From Clostridia bacterium (GTDB lineage Bacteria; Bacillota; Clostridia; Monoglobales; Firm-18), in the NCBI GenBank assembly GCA_017408205.1, contig JAFQVC010000179.1, forward strand, positions 1 through 21,162: DNA of 21,162 nucleotides, written 5' to 3'. The notes beneath the pieces were generated by a model, which saw only the letters and a program-made list of their open reading frames with translations, was not told the DNA's origin and did not search any database. The position numbers and the translations under genes were made by a program. The stretch's first letter is position 1. The number at the start of each line of letters is the position of its first letter. Below, piece by piece: positions 1-8,226 of this stretch.

Positions 1-24
1 CTCTACCGACTGAGCTACAGAGGC
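1..24 (-). tRNA. tRNA 5' part, cut by the window edge; identity not determinable
   Basis: Read on the minus strand, this is the 5' end of a tRNA: a seven-base acceptor strand GCCTCTG, then the TA linker and a D-arm with the usual GCTCAG...GGTAGAG pattern. The anticodon lies outside the window, so the amino acid cannot be assigned. It follows tRNA-Val by about 40 nt and is probably the third member of the same transcript. Confidence 0.85.
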
Positions 25-65
25 AAACCAAGTTGTACGGTAATCCCACAACCCGAAGAATTTTT

Positions 66-141
66 TGGTGGGAACAATAGGGATCGAACCTATGACATCC
101 TGCTTGTAAGGCAGACGCTCTCCCAGCTGAGCTATGCTCCC
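66..141 (-). tRNA. tRNA-Val (anticodon TAC)
   Basis: The minus strand folds into a complete cloverleaf. Acceptor GGGAGCA pairs with TGTTCCC (one G-U pair), the D-arm is canonical, and the anticodon loop CTTACAA carries anticodon TAC, which reads GUA and related valine codons. The T-arm holds GGTTCGATCC, followed by discriminator A. The CCA end is encoded at 66-68. It lies between tRNA-Asp upstream and the truncated tRNA downstream and is likely cotranscribed with both. Confidence 0.97.
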
Positions 142-158
142 ATTTTTAATAGACAAAT

Positions 159-235
159 TGGCGACCTGGATGGGGCTCGAACCCACGACCTCCAGCGTGA
201 CAGGCTGGCATTCTAACCAACTGAACTACCAGGCC
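159..235 (-). tRNA. tRNA-Asp (anticodon GTC)
   Basis: The minus strand gives a complete cloverleaf. Acceptor GGCCTGG pairs with CCAGGTC (one G-U pair). The D-arm is GTTCAGTTGGTTAGAA, the anticodon stem CCAGC/GCTGG encloses a loop with anticodon GTC, and the T-arm has GGGTTCGAGCCCC. The discriminator is G, as expected for tRNA-Asp, and the CCA end is encoded at 159-161. It is the first gene of the tRNA unit, about 50 nt after the predicted transcription start. Confidence 0.97.
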
Positions 236-291
236 AAAAATTCGTCTTTGCACCAACCCGGTGGTCTGTCGCTCACCAGTCAGCATAAACA

Positions 292-320
292 ATTATACTA
301 GATACTTTTTGTTTTGTCAA
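292..320 (-). promoter_or_regulatory. Consensus sigma-A promoter of the tRNA cluster
   Basis: On the minus strand a perfect -35 box TTGACA (315-320) is separated by exactly 17 nt from a perfect -10 box TATAAT (292-297). Transcription would start near 285, leaving a leader of about 50 nt before tRNA-Asp. A 6/6 plus 6/6 match with optimal spacing fits the strong expression expected of a stable-RNA unit. It lies only about 28 bp beyond the stop codon of the MATE gene. Confidence 0.92.
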
Positions 321-347
321 TACTTTTTTAAAAATTTTTTTATTTTT

Positions 348-1700
348 TTATAAACTATTATTTGCAAGACTTTTTTCAAGATTTCTAATAACAATATAAA
401 GTCTTACTGAGAATATAGTTATAGTGATTATCCACGTTATGGGATATGCTATAAAAACATTTTCAAGAGTGTTATTAAGAGGCAGCACTAAAAAGTTCCA
501 CAAAATTCTTATACCTGCCATACCTGTTAATGTAATAAACATTGCTTCTAATGATTTACCAAGTCCTCTTAAGCAACCTGTCATTACTTCCATTATTCCG
601 CAAAGTAAGTATGTCCTTATTACTATATTATAATACACTATTCCTGCCTCTATTGATTTTGCATCAGTTGTATATAATTTAATAAGAGGAACTTTAAATA
701 TTACACCCAGAGAACAAACAATTATACCAATAATTGTAACTACACCCAGGGACATAAACAGTCCTTTTTTAACACGTGCCATATCTTTATTTCCGTAGTT
801 TTGTGCAGTCATAGTTATTGATGTATGGTAAACTGAGTTCAGTGCAACATAAACGAAGCCGCCAATGTTTGTTCCGGCAGAATAACCTGCCACCGCACTT
901 GATCCAAAGAAATTAACCGCAGATTGAATTATTGTGTTTGTAACACCTATAACTGTGCTTTGGATACCTGCAGGCAAACCCACCATAAATATTCTTTTGA
1001 TAATAGAAAAATCAAAACTAAAATCTTTTAAGTCCAGTTTTAAAGGATAGTGTTCTTTTGTGAAAGCATAAGTAATTGCAGTTGCTGATGCGTACTGTGA
1101 AATTATTGTGGCAGTAGCAACACCGTCAACGTTCATTTTTAAGCCAATAACAAAAACAAGGTTTAATATTACATTGATTATTCCTGCAAGGGTAATATAA
1201 ATCATAGGTCTTTTAGTATCCCCTACAGAACGGCTTACTGAATACATAAAGTTAAACACCATATTTGCAGGCATACCCAAGAAGAAGATTTTCAAATATC
1301 TTACGGAATAAGGCAAAATATCATTTGGAGTTTTTATCAGTTTTAACAACGGCTCTGCAAGAACATTACCTACTATAGCCAGAAATATACCTACAACTAT
1401 AGCAGAGTAAAAAGACATATTAATTACTCTTGATAATTTCTCGTCATCATCAGAGCCGAAAAAATGAGATGCAGTAACACCGCAACCTACAGACAGTCCA
1501 ATAAAAAAGTTGATTAATGTATTACATAAAGACCCTGTAGCACCAACAGCCGCAAGGTATTTGCTACCTGCAAAATTACCAACAACAATCATATCGGCGG
1601 CATTAAACAGATTCTGAATAAAACCGCTGACAAATACAGGAATGGTAAACAAAATAATTTTTTTCAACAGTGAACCGCTGCGCATATCAAGTGTACTCAT
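348..1700 (-). CDS. MATE-family multidrug/cation antiporter
   Basis: A 450-residue integral membrane protein of normal length for the MATE (multi antimicrobial extrusion) family, made almost entirely of hydrophobic helices consistent with 12 membrane passes. The N-terminal pattern around residues 31-45 (NAADMIVVGNFAG) carries the conserved Asp36 of the first half, followed by the characteristic LAAVGATGSL stretch near 49-58. Known members export drugs or metabolites in exchange for Na+ or H+; the substrate here cannot be read from sequence. The ATG start is preceded by GAGGAG and overlaps the stop of the upstream RseC-like gene by 4 nt (ATGA), so the two are translationally coupled. No terminator hairpin is visible after the stop before the tRNA promoter. 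Confidence 0.93.
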   Translation of the reverse strand: MSTLDMRSGSLLKKIILFTIPVFVSGFIQNLFNAADMIVVGNFAGSKYLAAVGATGSLCNTLINFFIGLSVGCGVTASHFFGSDDDEKLSRVINMSFYSAIVVGIFLAIVGNVLAEPLLKLIKTPNDILPYSVRYLKIFFLGMPANMVFNFMYSVSRSVGDTKRPMIYITLAGIINVILNLVFVIGLKMNVDGVATATIISQYASATAITYAFTKEHYPLKLDLKDFSFDFSIIKRIFMVGLPAGIQSTVIGVTNTIIQSAVNFFGSSAVAGYSAGTNIGGFVYVALNSVYHTSITMTAQNYGNKDMARVKKGLFMSLGVVTIIGIIVCSLGVIFKVPLIKLYTTDAKSIEAGIVYYNIVIRTYLLCGIMEVMTGCLRGLGKSLEAMFITLTGMAGIRILWNFLVLPLNNTLENVFIAYPITWIITITIFSVRLYIVIRNLEKSLANNSL

Positions 1701-2068
1701 TTTACTCTCCTCACTATCACAGGTAAATATTTTTCTTCCAGTCTTTTATTAATAAAAAACAATATTAAAAACGGAATAAAAAACATAATTATTCCAATAA
1801 TTGCACCGAAAATTGCATAACCACAAATTCCAAGTATAAGAGGTAAAATGTACGCTAAGAATGCAGCCGTAAGAACTCTTTTTGTATCTGTTTCAAGCAC
1901 AACAGTATCACCAACGTCTGCCGAAATTTTGTTTTTAGCCACAACAAAGGAGTTGGTCTTTTCACAACCGCCGCACATTGCACAGTTTTCACCACAGGCA
2001 GATGCTCTTTTAAACTGCACTTTGGCATTGTCATTGATTTTTTCTACCACTATACCTACTTGTTTCAC
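1697..2068 (-). CDS. SoxR-reducing system RseC/MucC-family membrane protein
   Basis: A 123-residue protein with an N-terminal soluble part, a cysteine cluster at Cys25, Cys29, Cys32 and Cys35 (CGENCAMCGGC), and two hydrophobic helices at about 66-84 and 86-106. This layout is typical of the RseC/MucC family. In gamma-proteobacteria RseC works with the Rnf complex in reducing SoxR; in Clostridia the role is not established, though a redox or metal function for the four cysteines is plausible. The start codon is GTG at 2066-2068, supported by TAGGAG about six bases upstream, inside the end of recN. It starts 1 nt after the recN stop and overlaps the MATE gene by 4 nt. Confidence 0.88.
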   Translation of the reverse strand: MKQVGIVVEKINDNAKVQFKRASACGENCAMCGGCEKTNSFVVAKNKISADVGDTVVLETDTKRVLTAAFLAYILPLILGICGYAIFGAIIGIIMFFIPFLILFFINKRLEEKYLPVIVRRVK

Positions 2069-2069
2069 T

Positions 2070-3725
2070 TTATTCTCCTATCAATTCCCGCGCAGCATTT
2101 AACGTGTTTTCAGTAACGTTGTGACCGCCCATAATACGTGCTATCTCATATACCCTTTCATTACCCTCAAGCAATTTAACGGTAGTGTTTGTTTTGTCGT
2201 CCGATACAATTTTCTCAACAAGGTAATGATTTTTCGCTTTACTTGCAATCTGTGCAAGATGTGTTATACAAAGTATCTGCTTATTGTCCGCAAGTTTCGA
2301 CAGTTTTTCTGCTATCTTGTCAGCGGCTCTTCCGCTTACTCCCGCATCAATTTCGTCAAATACAAGAGTATTCACCGTGTCGGCATCGGACAAAATCGAC
2401 TTAATTGCAAGCATAATGCGGGACATTTCACCGCCTGATGCAATTTTGTTAAGTGGTTTCGGCTCTTCCCCTGCATTTGCCGAGATTAAAAATTCAACAT
2501 TGTCTTTACCAAGCACATTAAAATCAGTCTCTGTAATGTTTACAACGAAACTGCAGTAAGGCATATCAAGTTGTTCAAGTTCTTTGCATATATTCTGCTC
2601 TAATGCTTTTGCGCAGTTCTTTCTCTTTTCCGTAAGGACATCTGCACACCGAGAAAGTTTCATTTCTGTTTCTATAAGATTTTCTTTTAATCTATTTATA
2701 ATCTCATCGTTTTGAACAATGTTGTCAAGTTGTTGCTTTATATTTGAATGATATTCCATAAGTTCCTCAACAGAACTCTTTTTGTACTTTCTTTTTAACT
2801 CATAAATTGTACTTAACTTGCCCTGTATTTCGTCAAGTTCACCTGTATTCTCAACTATACCGTCGGCAAAAGAAGCAACGGTGTAGGCAATATCCTCAAC
2901 CTCTAAAGTTACGCTGTTTAACCGCTCTGACAATTCCTTTAATGTTTCGTCATACTGTGAAATACCTTGGAAGGCGGATGAAACACCCGACAAAACATCA
3001 AAAACACTTTTGTCACCTTCTGATAATTTATACTTTGCATTACCGACAACGTTTGAAATATTACTGATTTCGCTTAAATAATTCTGCCTTGTTTCAAGTT
3101 TATCTTCCATTCCCGAAACAAGATTTGCTCCTTCAAGTTCATTAACCTGATATGTAAGCATATCGGTTTTCATTTGTTTTTCTTCGTTGTCAATACTGTT
3201 TAGTTCTATTTCCTTTAGTATTTCTTTTCTTTTTTCATACAGTTCTTTATACTGTTCAAGTTCCTGTCCCAAGCCAATGTAACTGTCTAAAAACGTTATA
3301 TGTTTACTTTGATTTAATAAATACTGATTATCGTGCTGACCGTGAATATTTAAAACAGTCTTTGCAAGTTCGCGAAGTGACGATGCAGTTGTAATTCGTC
3401 CGTTAATTCTGCAGGTGCTTTTACCATCTGCATTTATGTCCCGCGAAACAATAACTGTACCCTCTTCCGCTTCCATTCCGAATTCTTCCAATACACAGTA
3501 GGTTTCGTCATTGTCAATCTGGAAAACCGCTTCTGCTAACGCTTTTTCTTCACCGTGTCTTATTATGTCTTTGCTTACACGTTCTCCTAAAGCCATATTA
3601 AGAGCATCAATGATTATAGACTTTCCCGCACCTGTTTCACCTGTCAGGGCAGAAAAGCCATTATTAAACTCAATATTAAGTTGCTTTATTACTGCAATAT
3701 TTTTAATATGCAAATTTAAAAGCAT
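2070..3725 (-). CDS. recN: DNA repair protein RecN
   Basis: A 551-residue SMC-like ATPase used in double-strand break repair and recombination. The N-terminal Walker A motif GETGAGKS is at residues 29-36, the central part is rich in heptad-like charged coiled coil (about 150-370), and the C-terminal half carries the ABC signature SGGEMSR (430-436) and Walker B LVFDEID (454-460), then the CITHLAQIA switch segment. Length is normal (550-570). It lies directly after argR (12 nt gap), the conserved argR-recN order of Firmicutes, and just before the RseC-like gene. No defect is visible. Confidence 0.97.
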   Translation of the reverse strand: MLLNLHIKNIAVIKQLNIEFNNGFSALTGETGAGKSIIIDALNMALGERVSKDIIRHGEEKALAEAVFQIDNDETYCVLEEFGMEAEEGTVIVSRDINADGKSTCRINGRITTASSLRELAKTVLNIHGQHDNQYLLNQSKHITFLDSYIGLGQELEQYKELYEKRKEILKEIELNSIDNEEKQMKTDMLTYQVNELEGANLVSGMEDKLETRQNYLSEISNISNVVGNAKYKLSEGDKSVFDVLSGVSSAFQGISQYDETLKELSERLNSVTLEVEDIAYTVASFADGIVENTGELDEIQGKLSTIYELKRKYKKSSVEELMEYHSNIKQQLDNIVQNDEIINRLKENLIETEMKLSRCADVLTEKRKNCAKALEQNICKELEQLDMPYCSFVVNITETDFNVLGKDNVEFLISANAGEEPKPLNKIASGGEMSRIMLAIKSILSDADTVNTLVFDEIDAGVSGRAADKIAEKLSKLADNKQILCITHLAQIASKAKNHYLVEKIVSDDKTNTTVKLLEGNERVYEIARIMGGHNVTENTLNAARELIGE

Positions 3726-3737
3726 AATAACACTCCG

Positions 3738-4193
3738 TTACTTTTTAAGTCCTGCGAATTTTCCCACTATATTTTCTGCATCTTCGTCTGTTCTCATAAC
3801 AACCATTATTGTGTCGTCACCTGCAATACTTCCAACTATTTCGGAAGTTTTGTGCAAACTGTCAAGTGCTGCTGCGGCTGCCTGAGCCATACCGCTTAAA
3901 GTTTTAATTACAACTATATTTTTTGCTCTGTCAACTGTCAAAATACTGTTAACAAAAACGTCGCTCATTCTCTGGTTGGTTTCAACACTTACAATATTTT
4001 TAGGTGCAACATAGCGTAAAACCCCATCAACATTCTGTTTTACAAGTCCAAGATTGTGAATATCGCGGGAAATTGTTGCCTGTGTTACGGGAATACCGCA
4101 ACTTATAATGTATTCCGCAATATCCTCCTGCCTTACTATCGGTTTTTTTTCAATTAATTCAATAATCAATCTTTGTCTTTCTTTTCTTGACAT
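3738..4193 (-). CDS. argR: Arginine repressor ArgR/AhrC
   Basis: A 151-residue transcription factor controlling arginine synthesis and catabolism. The N-terminal winged helix holds the recognition motif QATISRD (38-44). The C-terminal oligomerisation and arginine-binding domain holds GSIAGDDTI (121-129), whose two aspartates (126-127) contact arginine in known structures. Length is normal (149-157). The ATG is preceded by AGAGGTG at suitable spacing and lies 11 nt after the nadK stop. No arginine genes are in the window, so its targets are elsewhere. Confidence 0.97.
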   Translation of the reverse strand: MSRKERQRLIIELIEKKPIVRQEDIAEYIISCGIPVTQATISRDIHNLGLVKQNVDGVLRYVAPKNIVSVETNQRMSDVFVNSILTVDRAKNIVVIKTLSGMAQAAAAALDSLHKTSEIVGSIAGDDTIMVVMRTDEDAENIVGKFAGLKK

Positions 4194-4204
4194 TACTGCA
4201 CCTC

Positions 4205-5035
4205 TTAAAATAATTTTTGTTTAAGCCGCTTGTAGAAGAAACTGTCGGACGTTCTTACAAGTTTTACTTTCTTTCCTGCATTAATCGTAAGTACATCTCC
4301 GTTTTTAACGTTAACAGCAATTCTCCCGTCAACATTTAATACAGCATTTCCTACTGCATTTGTAACAGTAAGTGTAATTTCTTTTTCTTTTGGTACTATT
4401 ACTGAACGACTGTTTAAATCATGGGGACAAATAAGTGACAAAATTACCGCGTCAATTGTAGGGTCAACAATAGGCCCGCCCGCAGATAAGGAATAAGCGG
4501 TTGAGCCCGTAGGAGTAGCAACAATTATTCCGTCTGCTGTGCTTGAATAAAGATGCTCTTCACCAACCGCCACACTGAACTTAATCGTACTTGAAACAGC
4601 ATCACGGTGTAAGGTTGCATCGTTTAGTGCTGTATAAGTTTCTCCGTTTAAAGTAACATCAATTGTCAGATGCTCGGAAACTCCAAAATTCCCTTTTAAA
4701 ATTTCAACAAACTGTTCGGGCATATCTTTTTCAATTTCTGTTAGAAAACCAAGATTGCCATAATTAATTCCTAAAAAAGATGCCTTTGTATCAGAAAATC
4801 TGTGAACAGCAGACAAAAGAGTACCGTCACCGCCTAAAACAACAATCAAATCCGCATTGTTAAGTTGTTCAGAAGACGCTCCTTTTGCATACTGTACCTT
4901 TTTAGCATATTCATTGTCAATAAGTGCACAAACACCATTATTATACGCCAGTTCCGCAATTTTGTTTGTTGCGGAAAAGTCACAGTCTTTAGTTAAATTG
5001 GGAATTATGGCAATTTCTTTTACTTTGTTACTCAT
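4205..5035 (-). CDS. nadK: NAD kinase (ATP/polyphosphate-NAD kinase)
   Basis: A 276-residue cytoplasmic enzyme phosphorylating NAD+ to NADP+. Diagnostic motifs are GGDGT at 68-72 (catalytic Asp70), the NDATLHRD segment at 138-145 (the family usually has NE here, so Asp for Glu is a conservative change), and TPTGSTAYSLSAGGP at 174-188. Length is usual for Gram-positive enzymes. Its ATG overlaps the tlyA stop by 4 nt (ATGA), implying translational coupling. The tlyA-nadK-argR-recN order is common in Clostridia. Confidence 0.96.
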   Translation of the reverse strand: MSNKVKEIAIIPNLTKDCDFSATNKIAELAYNNGVCALIDNEYAKKVQYAKGASSEQLNNADLIVVLGGDGTLLSAVHRFSDTKASFLGINYGNLGFLTEIEKDMPEQFVEILKGNFGVSEHLTIDVTLNGETYTALNDATLHRDAVSSTIKFSVAVGEEHLYSSTADGIIVATPTGSTAYSLSAGGPIVDPTIDAVILSLICPHDLNSRSVIVPKEKEITLTVTNAVGNAVLNVDGRIAVNVKNGDVLTINAGKKVKLVRTSDSFFYKRLKQKLF

Positions 5036-5823
5036 ATAGCCACCTCATGAGAAATCTCTACAATTTTTTCAACATTTATTTCGTTGTCCTCGCCGTTTTT
5101 TGAAAAATACATAAGATATTCTATATTTCCTTCGGGACCGCGTATGGGTGAAAATGTAACTGCTGACACTTTAAGTCCCATATCTCTTGTAAATGTGAGG
5201 ACATTGTTAATTACTTCAATATGTGTTGACGGTTCACGGACAACACCTTTTTTACCCACCTTTTCTCTTCCTGCTTCAAACTGTGGTTTTATAAGCGCCA
5301 CCCCTGTGCCATCGTCCTTTAAAAGTTCCTTAACGACAGGCAAAACAAGTTTTAATGAAATAAACGCAACGTCTATTGATGAAAAATCAAGTTGGTCGGA
5401 AACCTGCTCTTTGGTTACATATCTTATATTGGTTCTTTCCAAATTCACAACCTTGTCGCTGCTTCTTAACTTCCACGCCAACTGACCGTAACCAACGTCA
5501 ACAGAATATACTTTTTTTGCACCGTTTTGAAGCATACAGTCGGTAAATCCGCCTGTTGATGCACCAACATCCATACAAATTTTATCTTCAAGAGATATAT
5601 CAAACTCGGCAATTGCTTTTTCAAGTTTAAGTCCGCCACGGCTGACGTATTTAAGTTCACCGCCGCGTACTTCCACTATGGCATCATCAGAAATCATATC
5701 CCCTGCTTTGTCACTTCTTTGATTATTTACAAAAACCGAGCCCGACATTATAATGCTTTTTGCTCTTTCTCTGCTTGTGGCATAACCGTGCTCAACCAAA
5801 TATATATCAAGACGAGTTTTCAA
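5032..5823 (-). CDS. tlyA: TlyA-family rRNA (cytidine-2'-O)-methyltransferase
   Basis: A 263-residue protein with an N-terminal S4 RNA-binding domain (about 1-60) and an FtsJ/RrmJ-type SAM-dependent methyltransferase domain. The SAM-binding loop is DVGASTGGFTD at 85-95. The K-D-K-E catalytic tetrad of this fold can be placed at Lys66, Asp151, Lys179 and Glu235. Characterised TlyA enzymes methylate 23S C1920 and in some species 16S C1409, and affect capreomycin sensitivity; older annotations call it hemolysin. It overlaps the dxs stop by 4 nt at its start and nadK by 4 nt at its end. Confidence 0.95.
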   Translation of the reverse strand: MKTRLDIYLVEHGYATSRERAKSIIMSGSVFVNNQRSDKAGDMISDDAIVEVRGGELKYVSRGGLKLEKAIAEFDISLEDKICMDVGASTGGFTDCMLQNGAKKVYSVDVGYGQLAWKLRSSDKVVNLERTNIRYVTKEQVSDQLDFSSIDVAFISLKLVLPVVKELLKDDGTGVALIKPQFEAGREKVGKKGVVREPSTHIEVINNVLTFTRDMGLKVSAVTFSPIRGPEGNIEYLMYFSKNGEDNEINVEKIVEISHEVAI

Positions 5824-7625
5824 TTTCCGTTAACCTCTTTCAAAATAATATCTGCAATGCTTTTTGCATCTGTCCCGTAATGCTTTTCCAAATCATTGAT
5901 GCTTCCGTGAGTAACAGTTACATCGTTGTCGTAACCCACTTTAATTACTTTCCCGCCGATAACCTGCTCTACAACCGAACCAAGACCGCCAAATATCGTT
6001 CCGTCTTCAACAGTAATGATTTTTCCCGTTTTACCGTATGATTGTAAAAGCAATTCCTTATCTATCGGCTTGATTGTTCTTATGTCAATTATTTCTGCAT
6101 CAACATCTGCAATATTCACCGCATCTTTAACCTTATTTACACAACTTCCCGATGTTACCACCGTAACATCTTTTCCTTCGCGGATAATACAACCTTTGCC
6201 AAAAACAAAGTCATCATACTTTTCGCAGTCAAGGATGCTTCTTGGATACCTTATAGCAACAGGACCGTTGTAATCATTAACTGCAAACAGTAACATCTGC
6301 TTTAAAATTTCATTGTTGCAGGGTGATAAAACAGCAATGTTTGGCATTGACAAAAAGTACGCCATATCAAGAAGACCGTGATGGGACTCTCCGTCCTCAC
6401 CCACAAGGCCCGCTCTGTCAACCGCAAAAACAACGTGAAGATTACGCATTGCAACATCGTGGACAATGTTATCATAAGCACGTTGCAAAAAACTTGAATA
6501 TACCGCAACTACGGGAATAAATCCGCCTCTTGCAAGACCGCCTGCGAAAGTAACGGCGTGGCCTTCTGCAATACCCACGTCAAAAAATCTGTCCTTATAT
6601 TTTTTTGCAAATTCCTTAAGTCCCGTACCGTCAGGCATAGCCGCAGTAATTGCCACAACTTTGTTGTTTTTCTCTGCAAGTTGTGTCAAAGTTTCGCCAA
6701 AAACCTTTGATGGTTTATCAACTGTTAAATCATTATTTAACACTTCTCCTGTATTTAAATCAAACCTGCCGATACCGTGAAACTTACTTGGATTTTGTTC
6801 TGCAAACTGATACCCCGCACCCTTTTTGGTAATAACGTGCACCAAAACGGGGGCATCAATATTTTTAGCCATATTAAAGACGGTAGTCAACTCACGGACA
6901 TTGTGCCCGTCAACGGGACCTAAAGTTGTAATTCCAAGCATCTCAAACAAATTGTCATTTAAAAACATAAATTTTATTGTGTCTTTGATATGCTTTAAAC
7001 TCTTTCCGAAAGGTGTTTCTCCAAATCTGTCCTTAACCCGTTTTTTTGCATTATGATAAAATTTGCCCGTTCTTATTCTGCTTAAATACTTTGACATACC
7101 GCCTACATTTTTCGATATAGACATTTCGTTGTCATTTAAAACTATAGTAACATTTGATTTTAATCTTGAAACATTGTTAAGGGCTTCAAAAGCAAGACCA
7201 CCCGTCATTGCACCGTCACCAATTACCGCAACAACATTGTAATCCTCTCCTTTTAAATCCCTTGCATAAGCATAACCTAAAGCGGTAGAAATTGATGTAC
7301 TGCTGTGGCCTGAATCGTAACAGTCCGTATCGCTTTCAGAAGTTCTTGTAAATCCGCTCACACCGCCGAAAGTTCTTAAATTTTCAAGATTTCTGCCCGT
7401 AAGCATTTTGTGAACGTAACTCTGATGCCCTACGTCCCAGATTATTTTATCATTACCCGGGTTATAACACTTATGTAGTGCAAGAGTAAGTTCAACAGCA
7501 CCAAGATTTGACGCAAGATGCCCACCGTTTTTTGAAACTACATTTAAAAGTTCCTGCCTTAATTCAACTGCTAAAACTTCCAACTGTTCGTATGTTAATT
7601 CTTTTATATTTCCAAAATCAACCAT
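5820..7625 (-). CDS. dxs: 1-deoxy-D-xylulose-5-phosphate synthase
   Basis: The first enzyme of the MEP isoprenoid pathway, a thiamine diphosphate enzyme condensing pyruvate with glyceraldehyde 3-phosphate. I start it at the ATG at 7625, giving 601 residues beginning MVDFGNIKEL. The frame stays open upstream to 7754, but that part overlaps oapA in another frame and is not Dxs-like. Visible motifs are the conserved His36 (NGGHLASNLG), GDGAMTGG at 136-143 with LNDNEMSIS at 163-171 for ThDP/Mg binding, and catalytic Glu354 in DVGIAEGHAV. It begins 13 nt after oapA with a weak AGAGTGA-type binding site. Together with ispA it brackets the RNA gene with isoprenoid functions. Confidence 0.96.
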   Translation of the reverse strand: MVDFGNIKELTYEQLEVLAVELRQELLNVVSKNGGHLASNLGAVELTLALHKCYNPGNDKIIWDVGHQSYVHKMLTGRNLENLRTFGGVSGFTRTSESDTDCYDSGHSSTSISTALGYAYARDLKGEDYNVVAVIGDGAMTGGLAFEALNNVSRLKSNVTIVLNDNEMSISKNVGGMSKYLSRIRTGKFYHNAKKRVKDRFGETPFGKSLKHIKDTIKFMFLNDNLFEMLGITTLGPVDGHNVRELTTVFNMAKNIDAPVLVHVITKKGAGYQFAEQNPSKFHGIGRFDLNTGEVLNNDLTVDKPSKVFGETLTQLAEKNNKVVAITAAMPDGTGLKEFAKKYKDRFFDVGIAEGHAVTFAGGLARGGFIPVVAVYSSFLQRAYDNIVHDVAMRNLHVVFAVDRAGLVGEDGESHHGLLDMAYFLSMPNIAVLSPCNNEILKQMLLFAVNDYNGPVAIRYPRSILDCEKYDDFVFGKGCIIREGKDVTVVTSGSCVNKVKDAVNIADVDAEIIDIRTIKPIDKELLLQSYGKTGKIITVEDGTIFGGLGSVVEQVIGGKVIKVGYDNDVTVTHGSINDLEKHYGTDAKSIADIILKEVNGN

Positions 7626-7638
7626 AGTTTTCACTCTT

Positions 7639-8202
7639 TTATTTTTTCTTAAAAATACTGATAACCCTTGCGGCGCTGTAAACAATACTGTTGGCTTTGG
7701 ATATTGCAAAACCCTTACCCAACGCTTTTCCGCCAATAGTGAGCGATGCAACAAAGCCCGTAAGAAGTAGCGACAGTACTATTTCATCAAAATTATAAAT
7801 ACTTAATATTTTTGCAATAACAACTGCAGTTGCAGCACCGCTTATGATGCCCACTGTATCACCTATAACGTCGTTACAGATATTTGTAACTTTTTCTGCA
7901 TTTCTTATAAGCCAGATAGATTGTGTTGCACCTTTAACTTTGCCTGCTGCCATTGAGTGAAAGGGCGTTTCATCGGCTGTCGCAACAGCCACACCCACAA
8001 CATCAAAAATAATACCGATAAAAATAAGTACAATTAGAATTACAAGTGCAGAAATGATATCTGCTTTTGGAATTAAAGCCGATGACAATATTTCCATAGA
8101 AACACTTAAGAAAAACGACAGAATTACAATAACAATAACCCATTTTGAACTTCCGCTTTTCACATTTGTATTATTTTTTATTTTGATTTTTTTGTTTCGC
8201 AC
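7639..8202 (-). CDS. oapA: OLE-associated membrane protein OapA
   Basis: A 187-residue integral membrane protein. I choose the GTG at 8200-8202, seven bases after a clear TAGGAG site; the frame stays open further upstream but that lies in the RNA gene. The N-terminus is strongly basic (VRNKKIKIKNN), followed by four likely membrane helices at about 21-43, 48-74, 112-135 and 139-160. Between helices two and three is a conserved-looking segment DETPFHSMAAGKVKGA (77-92), then GDTVGIISG (114-122). The position immediately after a 606-nt structured RNA and before dxs matches OapA, which binds OLE RNA and holds it at the membrane; the complex has been linked to Mg2+, cold and alcohol stress. Identification rests on size, topology and synteny; no homology search was run. 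Confidence 0.9.
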   Translation of the reverse strand: MRNKKIKIKNNTNVKSGSSKWVIVIVILSFFLSVSMEILSSALIPKADIISALVILIVLIFIGIIFDVVGVAVATADETPFHSMAAGKVKGATQSIWLIRNAEKVTNICNDVIGDTVGIISGAATAVVIAKILSIYNFDEIVLSLLLTGFVASLTIGGKALGKGFAISKANSIVYSAARVISIFKKK

Positions 8203-8226
8203 AAGAATACTCCTAATAAATAAAAT

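Noticed and set aside
300..347. Terminator after the MATE gene
   Set aside because: The region is simple A and T runs without a G+C stem, so no convincing hairpin forms before the tRNA promoter.
7626..7754. N-terminal extension of Dxs by 43 residues
   Set aside because: It overlaps the C-terminus of oapA in another frame and does not resemble Dxs; the ATG at 7625 gives the normal N-terminus.
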